DNA of 64,000 bases, from assembly GCA_002205965.3 (NCBI GenBank), contig NADL03000054.1, positions 1 through 64,000 on the forward strand, given 5' to 3'. Source of the stretch: Kappaphycus alvarezii (taxonomy: Eukaryota; Rhodophyta; Florideophyceae; Gigartinales; Solieriaceae). Within the stretch, counting starts at the first letter, position 1, and the number at the start of each line of letters is the position of its first letter. The position numbers were made by a program, and so were the translations under genes. The notes under the pieces are model-generated. The model was not told the origin of the DNA. It searched no databases and saw only the letters and a program-made list of their open reading frames with translations. This document shows positions 10,901 to 21,551 of this stretch, in pieces.

Positions 10901-13900
10901 ATGGCCTACTTTTCTGCATCACATTCTTCATTTTCAAGATAATAAATCTTCTATTCTGGAATTAAATAAATGTTAAAAATACCATCTGACCTCCATACGA
11001 GGCCTACACGTGATTCCTCTTTAAGCTCTTAAGCAACATATCTTATTATTCTCCTCAATTAACCGATCACATATACCCCAACAGGCTTCTTTCTCTCCCT
11101 CATGGCTTTCAAAGAGCTATAGGCAAGAGAAACTGATGAAACGATTACTAGGTGGCTGAAGAAAGTGATTATACCTGTGAAGACCGCTTTTTTAATCTTG
11201 AAACATGACGTAGTGTGCAGTTTCCCTTGTTGATACACCGTCACCAAGGTTGTTTGTTTTGGCTATATTCAAGAAGAAGTCAGTTTTTGCACTGTCTTTC
11301 GCTTAAGTTGGCTCTTATTTCGGCGAAGGCAACCAAAACAAAACTCCTTCAAATGATGGCTATAAATGGCCCTTTTTCTTTTGTCGTCAGAAAGTGATTC
11401 TCTTAGATTCTATTCGTTTTTACTATCCCTTTGTAAAAGTTCCATGTGTTTTCTTTAATTACTTTTGAGGATTTTATCATACTAAAAACTGGCTGGATGT
11501 TCGTGCCTCTCTGTAAAATTATTTTAGACATCATTCTTAAGTGCAATAAAAGCCAAATGGGTCAATAACAACGATTTTTTGCCACTGCTGTATGAAATTA
11601 CAACTTCCAAAGTCAAAAAATATAATAATCAAGTCTGAATGGGATGACTCAACTCATATGGACAAGAATAGAAGTGGTGCGTTTCTTTCTTCGCACACTG
11701 CACCGTATAATTCTAAGTATGCTTTCCTATGCAACACTTGAGTAGAAATTGTCCAAAGAAAAAGGAAATATACTCATATGATTGCAAAAAATGCTATAAA
11801 ATACTTCCATTATTTAATTAATCAATGAAAACTGAGATTCTTTGACTTTAAAAATACGTTTTTAGTCCTTCGCAACAACCGCTGTGGTATACTAATTCTC
11901 AATTATTCAATTGGAAAAAAACAATACAATAAAGCGAAAACAGAAGAACTGGTAAATGTAACAGTTTTTCGAAAAATAGATCATGCTTTTACAGTCCACA
12001 AGAGCGCTACGACTTCCTTCGAGAAGTCGGCATTTCTGCGTCAGCTTAATTTTCAGTTCTCCTCAGCACGCCCAATTGAACATTAGCAGAGAGGGTAATT
12101 AAATGATCACTGTAAAAGCAGATGACCCCATAGTTACGAATGCTAATTCGGTAAGTCGAACGACACGAATCATAAATGTAGTCAGCAGAAGTTCTAGACT
12201 TTGTTTCTTCACTTTTACTGACTCAGCCCACAAACATTGTCAGTGTTGACAAGTAAAAATCACGTTGTGATAGTATAAAGCAGCATCTAATTATTTCAGT
12301 GGTGAATAATGCGAGAGTATATTTTGAAAGCAATTACGTGCTGTCTCTGAATGAGATATCTAAACTTCTTTTTAAGTTTTAAATACTCAAAGCAGAGAAT
12401 TTTGAACTTCTTGTAATATTTGAAATTCATTTATCTGCTTCGAAAAGCGTGAAAATAGGAGCCCCATTGGCTCTTTGGTGCCCTTCTATTTGATAACCTG
12501 GTGGAATCCAATACAGTAGGCCAATGAGGGAATGCGGCGCTCTGTGTCTTCAATTTCATATCTGCACAGGCCAATGGCATCAAATGAATTGCCGATGCGT
12601 TACTCTGCAAGTATTGCGTAAATGTCTTATTGAAATATGCAAGTTCCCGCACCCATTAACCTCTTGTATAGAAGCCATGAGTCCAAGATGAAAATTGCGA
12701 GAAAAGACGTCATGCCTCTTAACTACAAGCAATTAACTTCTAATTCCTTCTCTAGACGGTGATTATCATTTCTTTGTCTGTTATGCCTGCCCTCTGAGAG
12801 ATCGTTTCCATATTGCGTGCTGATAACCTCTAGAACTGCAATTTCTTTGTTCTAAAGCACCGTTTCGCTGCCATCGGTATCCATGAAGATACTTTGTTAT
12901 GCTCTGAAGGTACTGTACCTGCAATTACTAACAAAATAACTTCTGTATCTAACCATTCATAGAGCAGCCATCATAAAATGAGAGGTTTCCGTCCACGAAT
13001 TTTCCATACAGATATGATCGCCTTGCCTAAAAAGTTACATCCCTGAAGAAAATGGCAAATGAAACTGTCCCGCTGCATTCATGGAAACACCTGTGAATCT
13101 CAGTCCATACTCGAAAAAATCATTTTCTGTAGCCACAAATTCAAATGAAGCCGCAGACGCAAATTCACAGACTGCAAAAAAACAATCCTATATTAATGAG
13201 ATCAAGAATCTGTGAGGAGAAGAACAATTAAAAAATCCATGAAGTAAATTCGACTGGTAATGCAAATTTCTTTTGTTAGATGCTGAAAAGAAATTTCTAA
13301 ATGTCATACAATACAACTTACACTGAAACATTCAGTTCTTATTGTACTTCCTTTTCAAGCTAACGTCCAATAGAAACATAGAGTGTAGGTCTATCTGACA
13401 TGCAGATCCCCCCGTTCCGTACCAGCGTGGCATGATTACATCTACCCAAATGCTACCCAAAGGAGAAACAATTTACCTCCTCTGTCGCTTTATGACGTCC
13501 ATGAAGCCACTGAAAGCGATAATCTTATTTCATTGCTCTCATATTCTGTGGTAGGATGAAGTAAATACATGAAACCACTTCCTTCATATGTTTTCTGGAA
13601 ACAATTTTTCCAGATATCGCCTATAGGATGTATTTTTGTGCGCTGCTTACTCTAAGGTAGTCTTGTGCTTGTAAACTATGATCTGCATAGAATTATGATA
13701 ATTCCAAAACAATTTTCACAAGCTGTTGCATATAAGTACCTTTCGTTAGCTAGTTTCCAGTTTGTGTGTTCCGTAACTTTAGAAACGTGGTTGGGGGTGA
13801 CGTACAAAGGAAAAATATATAATCGTTCTCCTTACACTTTTTGTGACCTTGAATTACTTGTATCCCACTGTACCAACTACCTTTCACGCCTCGTGTGCCG

Positions 13901-13965
13901 TTGATTAATTAAAAATTAATACTACCTCTTTATAGTCTTTAGAAATATCCCTACTGCCGCCAATA
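7920..13965. other. 6-kb AT-rich stretch with no recognised gene
   Basis: Only short open frames are present, the longest 150 codons on - at 10485-10937. None shows a domain, codon bias or conserved motif that I can name. No LTR pair, terminal repeat or long tandem array was seen. It is probably old decayed sequence. Confidence 0.45.
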
Positions 13966-13998
13966 ATCGATTTATCGATCATTGGACGATAAATCGAT
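13966..13998. repeat. Inverted repeat with 12-bp arms
   Basis: ATCGATTTATCG and CGATAAATCGAT are perfect reverse complements separated by 9 bases. It lies just upstream of the YqaJ-nuclease gene. It could be a binding site or part of an element end, but no partner copy was found beyond the gene. Confidence 0.65.
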
Positions 13999-14234
13999 CT
14001 TTCGCAAGTTTTGCCGTTTTGACTGCAAACCGCCACTGATATATTTATCCATCAATAGAGCCGTTTACAAGGCATTCAAAGTGTCTCTTCTGCCTCTTTA
14101 CAGTTTGTTTCTGCATTAAATGGATTTAATCAGTGTAATGCCGGGGTCTTCCTGAACATTCTGGAAGTTCAATGGTAAAAAACCATCAAGTAGAACTGTC
14201 TTAATCGCAGGCCTTGTCGTGACGACCTTGCAAC

Positions 14235-14906
14235 ATGGATCCTTCTCATGTTCCGGTGCAAAACGTTCCTGTACCTTGCCAGTTTGAACTGACGCAACCT
14301 TCAACTCCTCCAAACAACCTAACCGCGCAGTCCTGGCAGCAGGAAATGCCAAAAATTGGACAAGCGCCGTCGTGAGCTCGCGTTATTGATAGCCCACCGC
14401 CTCTAACAACAAGAGGTCGTGGGCGAGGAAGGCCAAGAAGATCGGGTAGGGGGACATCACGGGCCATTGCAAGAGTTGGGCGGGCGTTAGGTGGAGAGGC
14501 GGGAGGCGGACGGTCTAGAAGTCGCGGATCTAAGTCGCGTTCGCGGCCTGACCCAAGTCAATGTTGGGTGCAAGGAGGTCCTGATTGCAAAGATTTAAGC
14601 TTGGAGTCGGTGTTTACGGAAAGGATGATTGGAGATCGCACAAAGTCGTTTGGCTCCAACGCTGTTGAAAAGCTATAGTTGCAGTTCAAAGTGAGAGGCG
14701 TCTCTCCAACAAGGGCTGGAGTTGTTGTGCTACTTATCGAAGGACTTCTTAAGCAGCCAATGATGTGTTTGAATGATTACATTGCACTCCATCGACTCGG
14801 GCAGACAAAGATTAATCTTTCTGACATGTATTGCTACGTTTCCTTCCTTTTACTGTCTCACATAACAGGCTTTAGTTTTGAAATGACAATATACTTCCTG
14901 CGCTAG
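14235..14906 (+). pseudogene. N-terminal segment of the YqaJ-nuclease gene, frameshifted
   Basis: Translation from ATG 14235 gives a Pro/Gln-rich leader (MDPSHVPVQNVPVP) that stops at 14375. A shifted frame then reads TTRGRGRGRPRRSGRGTSRA, a basic tract with an AT-hook-like GRGRPRR core, followed by more Arg/Ser/Gly. From about 14679 another frame reads VRGVSPTRAGVVVLLIEGLL, LNDYIALHRLGQTKINLSD and YVSFLLLSHITGFSFEM, a helical region. Its regular pattern suggests a real ancestral protein. The segments lie in order and on the same strand as the nuclease core, so I treat them as one gene. Function is inferred only for the basic tract (DNA binding). Confidence 0.4.
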
Positions 14907-15069
14907 ATAGGATGATAATTATCATGGTAGTAATGGTGGTTCAACGGCTCGCAATGAAGTTGGAGATGGAGGAGGGATTGGGGAATGCGGGGCAAATGGC
15001 GATGGTCGAGTCAATGGGGAAGCGTCAGTCACTTTTTCTGGAGCTGCTGGACGTGAGCAGGCAGGTACT

Positions 15070-16106
15070 GTGAGTATAGAAGCCGCTGGGAGGTCGGAAC
15101 CAGCAGCAAGGACAGTGCCTGCTCTACAGCCGGAATACGATCGGAGGAAGGAGTTTATAATAGATGACAGTCCATCATTGGGCCCTGTCTGCTTCTTTGC
15201 GACGAAATCGATTGGCGCGGGTAGTCGGGTTGGTAAAAATACAATGGCTGCGGTCGCTACTAGGGAACGTGGAACAGCCGAGTTCTCAAAAGTACTTCGA
15301 TTTTTGTACACAGTACCGGAATCGATTCAAGGAAATTTCAACACCTGGATTTCTGTGCTAAACTCGGGCGTTGATCGAAAGGATAACTTGTATGAAGAAT
15401 CGAACAAGGATAGTGAGACTCGTCGTGCACTAAAGAAGGCTACTCTTGATCAAATTCGGATTAACTGCGAGTCTCTCACTGTTGGTCAGCGATGTGCAGA
15501 CTGGTTTGTGCTGCGTCAATTCCGAGTGACGGGCACTAACGCAAGTATTCTTTTTTTTTATGCTCTGAGGATGTGAGAGAAATCTTTAGATTGGAAAACA
15601 GGAGCACAACAGAAGAGAGAAGCACTGTAAAGTTGTTTGAGCTGTTTTACGATGGCTGATTCAGTTCTAAGCTGTCGACGTGGGCTATGAAGAGGGGCTC
15701 AGTGATTGAAGGAGCTATATTGAAAGCTATTGCTAAGAAGCCGTTTTTAATTGATGTCTTTGAGGTTGGAATGCTTGCAATGAAGGATAAAAGGTTTCTG
15801 ATATGCTCATCAGATGGAATCTCTGGTGTTAAGAAGGGCTACTTTGTAGGGTGGAGCGAGGACGTTTCTGGATTTGAATAGGAAGGGGAATACCTTACTT
15901 TGGCTACAATTGAGATTAAGAATCGCGTCGCTGCGTCAACTCATGGTGCAGCAGCAACAATTGCCACTGCTGGTATCATTCGATGCGAACTGGGAGATGA
16001 GACGTTTAGAAATTACATTCGCAAAGAACACATGGCACAGCTACTGCACCAACGCATTGTTCTTCAACTTAGTTTGGCTCTCTATGTAGCTGCAGCCGAA
16101 ACTTAA
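15070..16106 (+). pseudogene. YqaJ-like (PD-(D/E)XK) nuclease core, broken
   Basis: YqaJ-family nucleases (lambda exonuclease-like fold) cut DNA and occur in phage recombination systems and in some eukaryotic transposons. Visible motifs in order: GQRCADWFVLRQFRVTG (residues 139-155 of the first frame), the family's QRxxxWxxLRxxxxTG start; KRGSVIEGAILKAI (from 15688), the Gly...Glu helix; LICSSDGISGV (about 15800-15830), holding the catalytic Asp; TIEIKNRV (about 15906-15929), the Glu-x-Lys pair. The core is interrupted by one frameshift between 15576 and 15687, an in-frame TAG at 15879-15881 and an in-frame TAA near 16104. The catalytic residues themselves survive. ISL2EU-type transposons are known to carry YqaJ proteins, which makes a transposon origin plausible. 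Confidence 0.6.
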
Positions 16107-16115
16107 ATTCTGTAT

Positions 16116-17020
16116 TTGGTGTTGGTAAAGTGCCCCGCGAGTGTCCGAAAACGTGGGTTCATGGCTCTGAAGAACGTTACAGTTCCAATAGTTTCATGGG
16201 CCTATGAAGATGTGACAACTATTCCATCGTATGGGAAGCGAGACAGGAAGGCCACTCTGACGAGTAGATTAGAGTTTTGGAAGATTGTCGATAGCTTTGT
16301 GAAACTCCAAGGCTCGTTTCCTCCACTCAAGGTTTTCAAGCACAAGGCACAAAGATTATACTCCAAAAAAAAAGCTGAGGTAGATGGAGCAACACAATTT
16401 AGTGCTATACTTCGCACAGCAACATCTCATTTCCAGTGGGAACAGAAGATAGTGTCTCCGACTATTAAGACTGTGGCAATAAACGCATTTGTTGGCTGGC
16501 ATATGTATGAGAGGCTAGATGTTTTGAAGTCTGATTTTCACTCACTGGACAGCTATAGAAACTTTCTCAACATGGTACAATCAATTGCTGAATTCATGTT
16601 GGATGTTTCGCAAGAGTTGTTAAGTCATGCCGCGAATCTGGCGCCCTCTGTTGAAAGAAACACTGACGAAGGTGACCTCGATATTGTGGTTCCAGCTGAG
16701 GTGTATTCAGACTCTATTACCAAAGGAGGATATTAAGAGCCTATTTCTCGATGCCAACAACAGAAAGAACAAACACTTGCCTCTCTTCAATAGCACAGAT
16801 GGCTGTACGCCTCGCATAGCAGTTCACGGATAAGAACTATTTCTCTACAAATCTCTGTACTGTTCTTTGATTGACCAACATCAGGGCACTAAACGAGACC
16901 ACAGGTCTTCGTATAAATGCACACTCTGTGGCGTAAATCTATGTCAAAGGGTATACTCCGGGTTGCAGAAGACGTGCTGGAGCTTTTTTTATAGCCAAAG
17001 AGAGCTCACGTTGAGAAAAA
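16116..17020 (+). pseudogene. C-terminal helical and Cys-rich part of the YqaJ-nuclease gene
   Basis: The frame open to 16736 is the same as the nuclease frame upstream, so it is one broken gene. It contains GSFPPLKVFKHKAQRLYSKK, KAEVDGATQFSAILRTATSH and KTVAINAFVGWHMYERLD. The pattern 'Y..KKAEVDG..Q ... W ... NAF' recalls the last part of the PiggyBac/DDE_Tnp_1_7 fold (the 'YN..KGGVD..D' block), but I am not sure of homology. After the stop, another frame (about 16868-17000) reads HRSSYKCTLCGVNLCQRVYS and KTCWSFFYS, a Cys-rich tail with CxxC spacing like a zinc ribbon. No preceding DDE Asp residues were seen, since the YqaJ core sits in that place. Confidence 0.45.
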
Positions 17021-17760
17021 TCCCCGACACGGTCTCCCAATTGCAGTCTAGGGCTGTAATCAGTCGAGCATCAAAGCCGCGAAGAATTTCCTTGGTTCCG
17101 CAGGCCAACGCCACCGCAGACGCTCAGTAGAGTCCGGAATATGTTTTTTATCCTACTGCTGGGGAGTAAATTGTTGAAGATCGGGGAAAAAGTTCTGGAA
17201 CTAGGCAAGCTGAAGGAGTAGGAACCAGGAGTAGGAACCAGGAGATCTAGTCTTGTTTCGTCTAGTTCTGCGCCATCCGCACAAGTGCGAAACAAACCCC
17301 AAACTCCTGCAACTTCAAGTTGCGGAAGGGAACGGAAGGCTTCTACCTCTGCGGAGCAAAATGCCGGACATACATTGAGAAGGAAACAGACTTAGTAGTT
17401 AGCTTCAGCTTAGTTGAAAGGTGTAAAGGAGTGGCCTTAATGATCGATATACCGATCAAAAATTTCTTGATCGCTTTGCTGTGCGCACAATTTTCCAGTT
17501 CATGGAGTCAAACTTGGAGTAGTATCAGCCAAAGTCCTCACCTTTGAATCTATCGCATTAGATCATAGATATGATGGTATGCACAGAACTATAAGCAGCT
17601 CAAAGTTACTGAGATGTATATCGATCATAAAATTTCGGAATTAGGGTACTGTATGTACTAACATGAGTGTCCAATACTTTTCACACTACAATTATTGTCC
17701 CCTGGGCAAGAGTGGCCAATACTTTTCCCAGGCTGAGCTATTTGTCAATCATTAAAACAC
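17021..17760. other. Spacer with short direct repeats
   Basis: No gene seen. A 13-bp unit GGAGTAGGAACCA is repeated at 17215-17227 and 17228-17240. Several ATCGAT/GATCGATAT patches lie at 17440-17630. No inverted-repeat partner of the palindrome at 13966 could be aligned convincingly. Confidence 0.4.
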
Positions 17761-18056
17761 CCCGAACTTCAAGTTTCAGCCCCTGGCTTTCGACTCCTTG
17801 GGTGCCCCATCCCCCGCCTCGATTCTGTTCCTCGAAGACCTCATCCCGCACATCGCAGAGAAGTTCAACACAACCAAAGCAGTGATCCGCAGACGTATTT
17901 ATCAGCGCATTAGTTGCACAGTGCGGTCTTCTGTTGCAATGTTGATTCTATAGCGAGCCCTACTGCACGTGCCTGATGTGGGACATCCAGTTAGTTCTTA
18001 GCCGTATAGTCAGTCCTGCAGTGTACACGATAGATACTCAATGAAGTAAAGTTTCT
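17761..18056 (+). mobile_element. LINE 3'-end fragment (copy 1)
   Basis: 5'-truncated copy of the LINE seen at the right edge of the window. From 17766 it encodes NFKFQPLAFDSLGAPSPAS and IAEKFNTTKAVIRRR, nearly identical to the reverse-strand sequence at 62838-62962. Unlike that copy it keeps the 3' end: the frame continues IYQRISCTVRSSVAMLIL to a stop near 17952. About 100 bases of 3' UTR follow, shared with 33237-33337 (CATCCAGTTAGTTCTTA is identical in both). The body and 5' part are absent, as expected from incomplete target-primed reverse transcription. Confidence 0.75.
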
Positions 18057-19281
18057 CTCAATTTTTCCACCTTTTCGCAGTAGCGCAAGGGGACTAATTT
18101 TGTGACATGCGCTCTTTATTTTTTTCGGGCACTGTAGTAAAGCTCCACGCAACTTTCCTCAAAAAAGCGAGCCACGAGTTTCGTCGAATATACTGTACTG
18201 TACAGGCCCTACGTGACACAGCAGTGTGCTTTACTGTTCTTTATTGTATATTGCTGTAAGCAATGGACACCAATGATCTTCAGTGCAGTCCCATGCAATA
18301 TCTACCAACCACTCAGTTTGTGTAAGCAAGTTCAAGCAAGATTGATCCCAAGTTTGATCCTTCCAGTGGAACGAAAAAAGCTTGTTAGGATCAAAGTCAC
18401 CGTTCGCGACGTAATGTTAGGGTTCGTCAAAAAATGTATCGAAAGCGCAGCAACCAGGTTCACGGCTCCTCATGTCACAAATTGCCTATCAAATGACTGT
18501 TTTGGGCCTCCGCTCTTGCTTCAAAGGACATTTTAGGAAGTGTAGGGTTTTTTTCTTCAATGTTTCTGTGCCTTTACGAACGTGGTCTTGGACCGCTCGT
18601 TGCAATGCAAATGGAATTGCAATCGGCATTTTTTCAACAAGACCTACACTAAGAAACTGCCTCTGCAGATCGTGTCATATGAGCATCACGCCGTAGAATA
18701 ACCCAACAGCGTCCATAAAGTTTGAAGGAAAGAACCATGTCTGTCAATTGTCAATGGACGTGTTTACCTGTTTTACTTTACTGTGATAGAATTCAATGTT
18801 TCAGCGTACGATTTTGAACTTGAAATTAAACCTAATGACTTTGTCAGCAATCCTATGAGAAAATAACTCTACTAGCTGAAAGGCCGTGCTGTAAGTCGTC
18901 GGGCAAGTTTCAATCGTCTGTTCCTCGTCATCAAAGTCGCATAGAGCTGTGGTCGCTTTTTGTACAGCTGTGGCTGATGGATGCTTGTTTTCCTTCCATC
19001 GGCAGGGGGACCGTTCGCCATGGCCCTTCCGTACAAGGTGTACTTTACCCAGCTTGTACTACACCGTACCTCAGAACCCCCGGGATGTTCATCTTCCAGC
19101 AGACACGTCACAAGTCGTGTATACAACCAAAAAGAAACTCTTGCGTTTCGTCTCGAAATATCTAAAAACCGTGCGAGTGCACTAATTTAAGGCTTGGGCG
19201 ATAATTTTCTCACTCGCTAGCTCGACTCTCCCCCCATCCCTTCAAAAAAAAGCGCTCTTTCCTATCCTTCCTGAAAGTACC
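18057..19281. other. Upstream region of the Deg9-like gene
   Basis: No credible coding region; the longest frames (107 codons at 18213 on +) lack motifs. It contains TACTGTACTGTACAG at 18191-18205. The last 90 bases before the ATG at 19282 are pyrimidine-rich on + (CTCTCCCCCCATCCC, TTTCCTATCCTTCC), as often seen in 5' leaders. Confidence 0.4.
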
Positions 19282-20649
19282 ATGGATCACACTGATGCTC
19301 CTTTAGACAATGATATCCCATACTCCAGAGATTCTTTGCAAGACCCCTCCCGTGGACGAGGCCGCGGACGAGGCCGTGGTCGTGGTCGTGGTCGAGGCCG
19401 TGGTCGCACCATAATGATACCCCCGTCTCCCTATACTGCCGGTCCGGGCTTCAACGCAGCAGCAAGGCAAGTGCCAAACGCAAGAGCAAGTTTTGAGGCC
19501 GTTTCTGATCGTTACTATGAAGGCTTGGAGAACGAAGAAGGATACAAATGGTTCGAAGATGGAGAGGCAAAGAGTCAAACCCGTTCGGCTCATATTGTTT
19601 CTCCCTTCTACGAACCACGTGTCAACAGCTATGCGGACAGACCTCAAGGCCATAATCTTGGTAGCCGAAGTGATGAATATGCAGATTATAATCCACGTTT
19701 TCATGGTTACCATTTGGAGACCAGCGAAGTTCATCACATGCAATACGCTCGCGCGGATGAAATGGCCAACGACCGAAATGGATCAAAAGTTTACACTGGA
19801 TACGGCAACTTTGGACGGTCTATCAACGAAAACCAAAGGAGTGAGTCGGACAGGAAGGGCGCCGTCCCAGACAACTGGAGATACCAGGACCCGGACAAGA
19901 AAGGCCCTGGCCCGTTTAATAATCCTCCTTGCGCTCCGGGTAGAGTTTTTGAGAGGACCGCCACAGACTGGCAGCCAGAGGAACTTTCGTCGAGTCCCCA
20001 AGAGATTTCAAATCTGAGAATGAGGTACCGGGGACAGGCTCACAACGTCAACTCTGAACATGTTATTCGGAGAGGAGACTCTAGGGAAAGAAGCCGTGAG
20101 AGCGACAGAGGCCATCCCCGTAGCCATAAAGGCGAATGGAAGCATGAAGTTGAGGTAATTGAGAAAAGCTGCTCGATCCGAGCGGAAGCAAAGCCCGGGC
20201 TGAGCTCGCAAATTGATATACCCGTTTGTCTTCCCAAATCCATGAGTTCACGACATACTCCTCCGCACCAAAATTTACCACAAAACCAGTACGAAGAGGC
20301 TGACACGGTTGAACATCCTTCGAGCAAGCGATTGGAGGAGTCAGTACGACGGTGTCCACAAATTGGTACAATTCTGGTGGAGGAGGCCGTGAAGGAAGAA
20401 GAACGCACCCAGGTGGACCCTGAACCGGAAAAGGGGGGAGGTGATTTTAGGGCTGCTGCCTCGGACGTCTACAGAGGTCGCATCCTCAATACTCCACGAC
20501 GCCCTCCGACGCAATATGGTCATCATGCACCCCTTGCGGAACGCAAAAGGAATTCGGGAACCTGTCAAAACGCAAATAATGTATCAAACGTCTCCCCTGA
20601 AACGTCAAAAGCAGTCTCACCATCGTTTCTGAAATTGTTGCTCAGATGA
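19282..20649 (+). CDS. Long disordered N-terminal part of the Deg9-like protein
   Basis: 455 open codons starting at ATGGATCACACTGATG. Residues 24-42 are an unbroken Arg-Gly repeat (RGRGRGRG...), an RGG/GAR-type tract usually linked to RNA or protein binding and nuclear or nucleolar location. The rest is hydrophilic, rich in Arg, Ser, Asp, Glu and Pro, with no folded domain I can recognise and no signal peptide. The frame ends with TGA at 20647-20649. The -1 frame, open from about 20600, leads straight into the protease domain. I read this as the N-terminal extension of one protein separated by a one-base indel; a separate upstream protein is the alternative. The 4-base ATGA overlap should not be taken as an operon signal in a eukaryote. 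Confidence 0.6.
   Translation: MDHTDAPLDNDIPYSRDSLQDPSRGRGRGRGRGRGRGRGRGRTIMIPPSPYTAGPGFNAAARQVPNARASFEAVSDRYYEGLENEEGYKWFEDGEAKSQTRSAHIVSPFYEPRVNSYADRPQGHNLGSRSDEYADYNPRFHGYHLETSEVHHMQYARADEMANDRNGSKVYTGYGNFGRSINENQRSESDRKGAVPDNWRYQDPDKKGPGPFNNPPCAPGRVFERTATDWQPEELSSSPQEISNLRMRYRGQAHNVNSEHVIRRGDSRERSRESDRGHPRSHKGEWKHEVEVIEKSCSIRAEAKPGLSSQIDIPVCLPKSMSSRHTPPHQNLPQNQYEEADTVEHPSSKRLEESVRRCPQIGTILVEEAVKEEERTQVDPEPEKGGGDFRAAASDVYRGRILNTPRRPPTQYGHHAPLAERKRNSGTCQNANNVSNVSPETSKAVSPSFLKLLLR
19351..19407 (+). repeat. GC-rich hexamer repeat encoding (Arg-Gly)n
   Basis: About nine 6-bp units of CGTGGT/CGAGGC type encode the Arg-Gly tract of the Deg9-like protein. Such arrays change length easily. Confidence 0.8.
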
Positions 20650-21551
20650 AGCTGCCGACTAGGATCCCGATTGTTGAGCCCACTGAAAACTTGTTGCATT
20701 CCCGGAAATCAGGATCTCACGTAAAGATCGAAAGCAGGACGCACAGTTGCAGCGCTTCTGACTTGGAGGACATTTCAACCCATGAAATGAATCAAGGTAT
20801 CTCGAGTCCTGTAACTGTGGAGCCAGTTGAGGAACCACAGGGCCGGACATTACCTGAAAGGGATTCCGCAGCAGAAGAGGATATTGATAATAGGAGTCTT
20901 GTCCCAAGAAGTTATCCAATGGCATCAAACTTTACCCCTAATCGCCCCCCACGAGGGCGATATGGACCGAATCATCAAGCTGATTTCCTGGATGCTGTTG
21001 TAAAAGTCCACGCAAACCATAGCTTTCCAAACCACAGCCTACCGTGGCAATTGCACCGACCTAACCAAAGCTCGTCTTCTGGCTTTGTTATATCCAATAG
21101 GCGGATACTGACGACTGCCCACTCGGTTGAGCACTGCACTGTTTTGAAAGTGCAAAAGCGCCATGGAGATAAGAAGTATATTGCTGAAGTCCTTGCCGTT
21201 GCGATCGAGTGCGACCTGGCTTCTCTTACCGTTGCGGAGGATGAGTTTTGGGAGGGCCAAGGAGCATTAAGCTTTGGACAATTGCCGGAACTTAACACTG
21301 AGCTCTTTCTTGCCGGTTATCTCAGTAGTTCCCCCAATATTTCTACTGTGAGCAGCGTTGTCTCGAGGGTTGAAATACAAGACTATGCGTTTGGAGCGAG
21401 CCAACTGCTTGGGATCCGCATTGAAACTACGTTTGACAAGGGAATGTCCGGAGGTCCGGCCCTGAACGAGCAGGGCGAAGTCGTTGGCGTTGCGATTCAG
21501 TCCGTGTGTGATGTCCCTGAAAACTATGGCTACTTGGCTCCCATTGCGTAG
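20646..21551 (+). CDS. Deg9-like (HtrA/trypsin-type) serine protease domain
   Basis: Residues 1-100 of this frame are disordered. The protease domain starts near residue 115 (FLDAVVKVHANHS). The triad is visible: His159 in ILTTAHSVEHC, Asp190 in AIECDLASLTV, Ser268 in DKGMSGGPAL. The last deviates from the common GNSGGPA but keeps the Ser. The blocks SSSSGFVISNRRILTTAHSV, SSVVSRVEIQDY and NEQGEVVGVAIQS are those of plant Deg9-type proteases, ATP-independent Deg/HtrA enzymes reported in the nucleus or nucleolus in Arabidopsis. The frame stops at 21549-21551 right after GYLAPIA, where homologues continue; the reading picks up one base off. The catalytic half is therefore intact, but the gene as given is frameshifted. 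Confidence 0.8.
   Translation: MKLPTRIPIVEPTENLLHSRKSGSHVKIESRTHSCSASDLEDISTHEMNQGISSPVTVEPVEEPQGRTLPERDSAAEEDIDNRSLVPRSYPMASNFTPNRPPRGRYGPNHQADFLDAVVKVHANHSFPNHSLPWQLHRPNQSSSSGFVISNRRILTTAHSVEHCTVLKVQKRHGDKKYIAEVLAVAIECDLASLTVAEDEFWEGQGALSFGQLPELNTELFLAGYLSSSPNISTVSSVVSRVEIQDYAFGASQLLGIRIETTFDKGMSGGPALNEQGEVVGVAIQSVCDVPENYGYLAPIA

Noticed and set aside
10485..10937. 150-codon ORF on the minus strand
   Set aside because: No motif, no neighbour support, and isolated in a 6-kb empty AT-rich stretch; likely chance.
19303..19743. 146-codon minus-strand ORF over the Arg-Gly repeat
   Set aside because: It is the antisense shadow of the hexamer repeat and the long + frame.
20646..20649. ATGA overlap of two ORFs as bacterial-style translational coupling
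   Set aside because: The sequence is eukaryotic and the second ORF is the continuation of one protein after a frame change.
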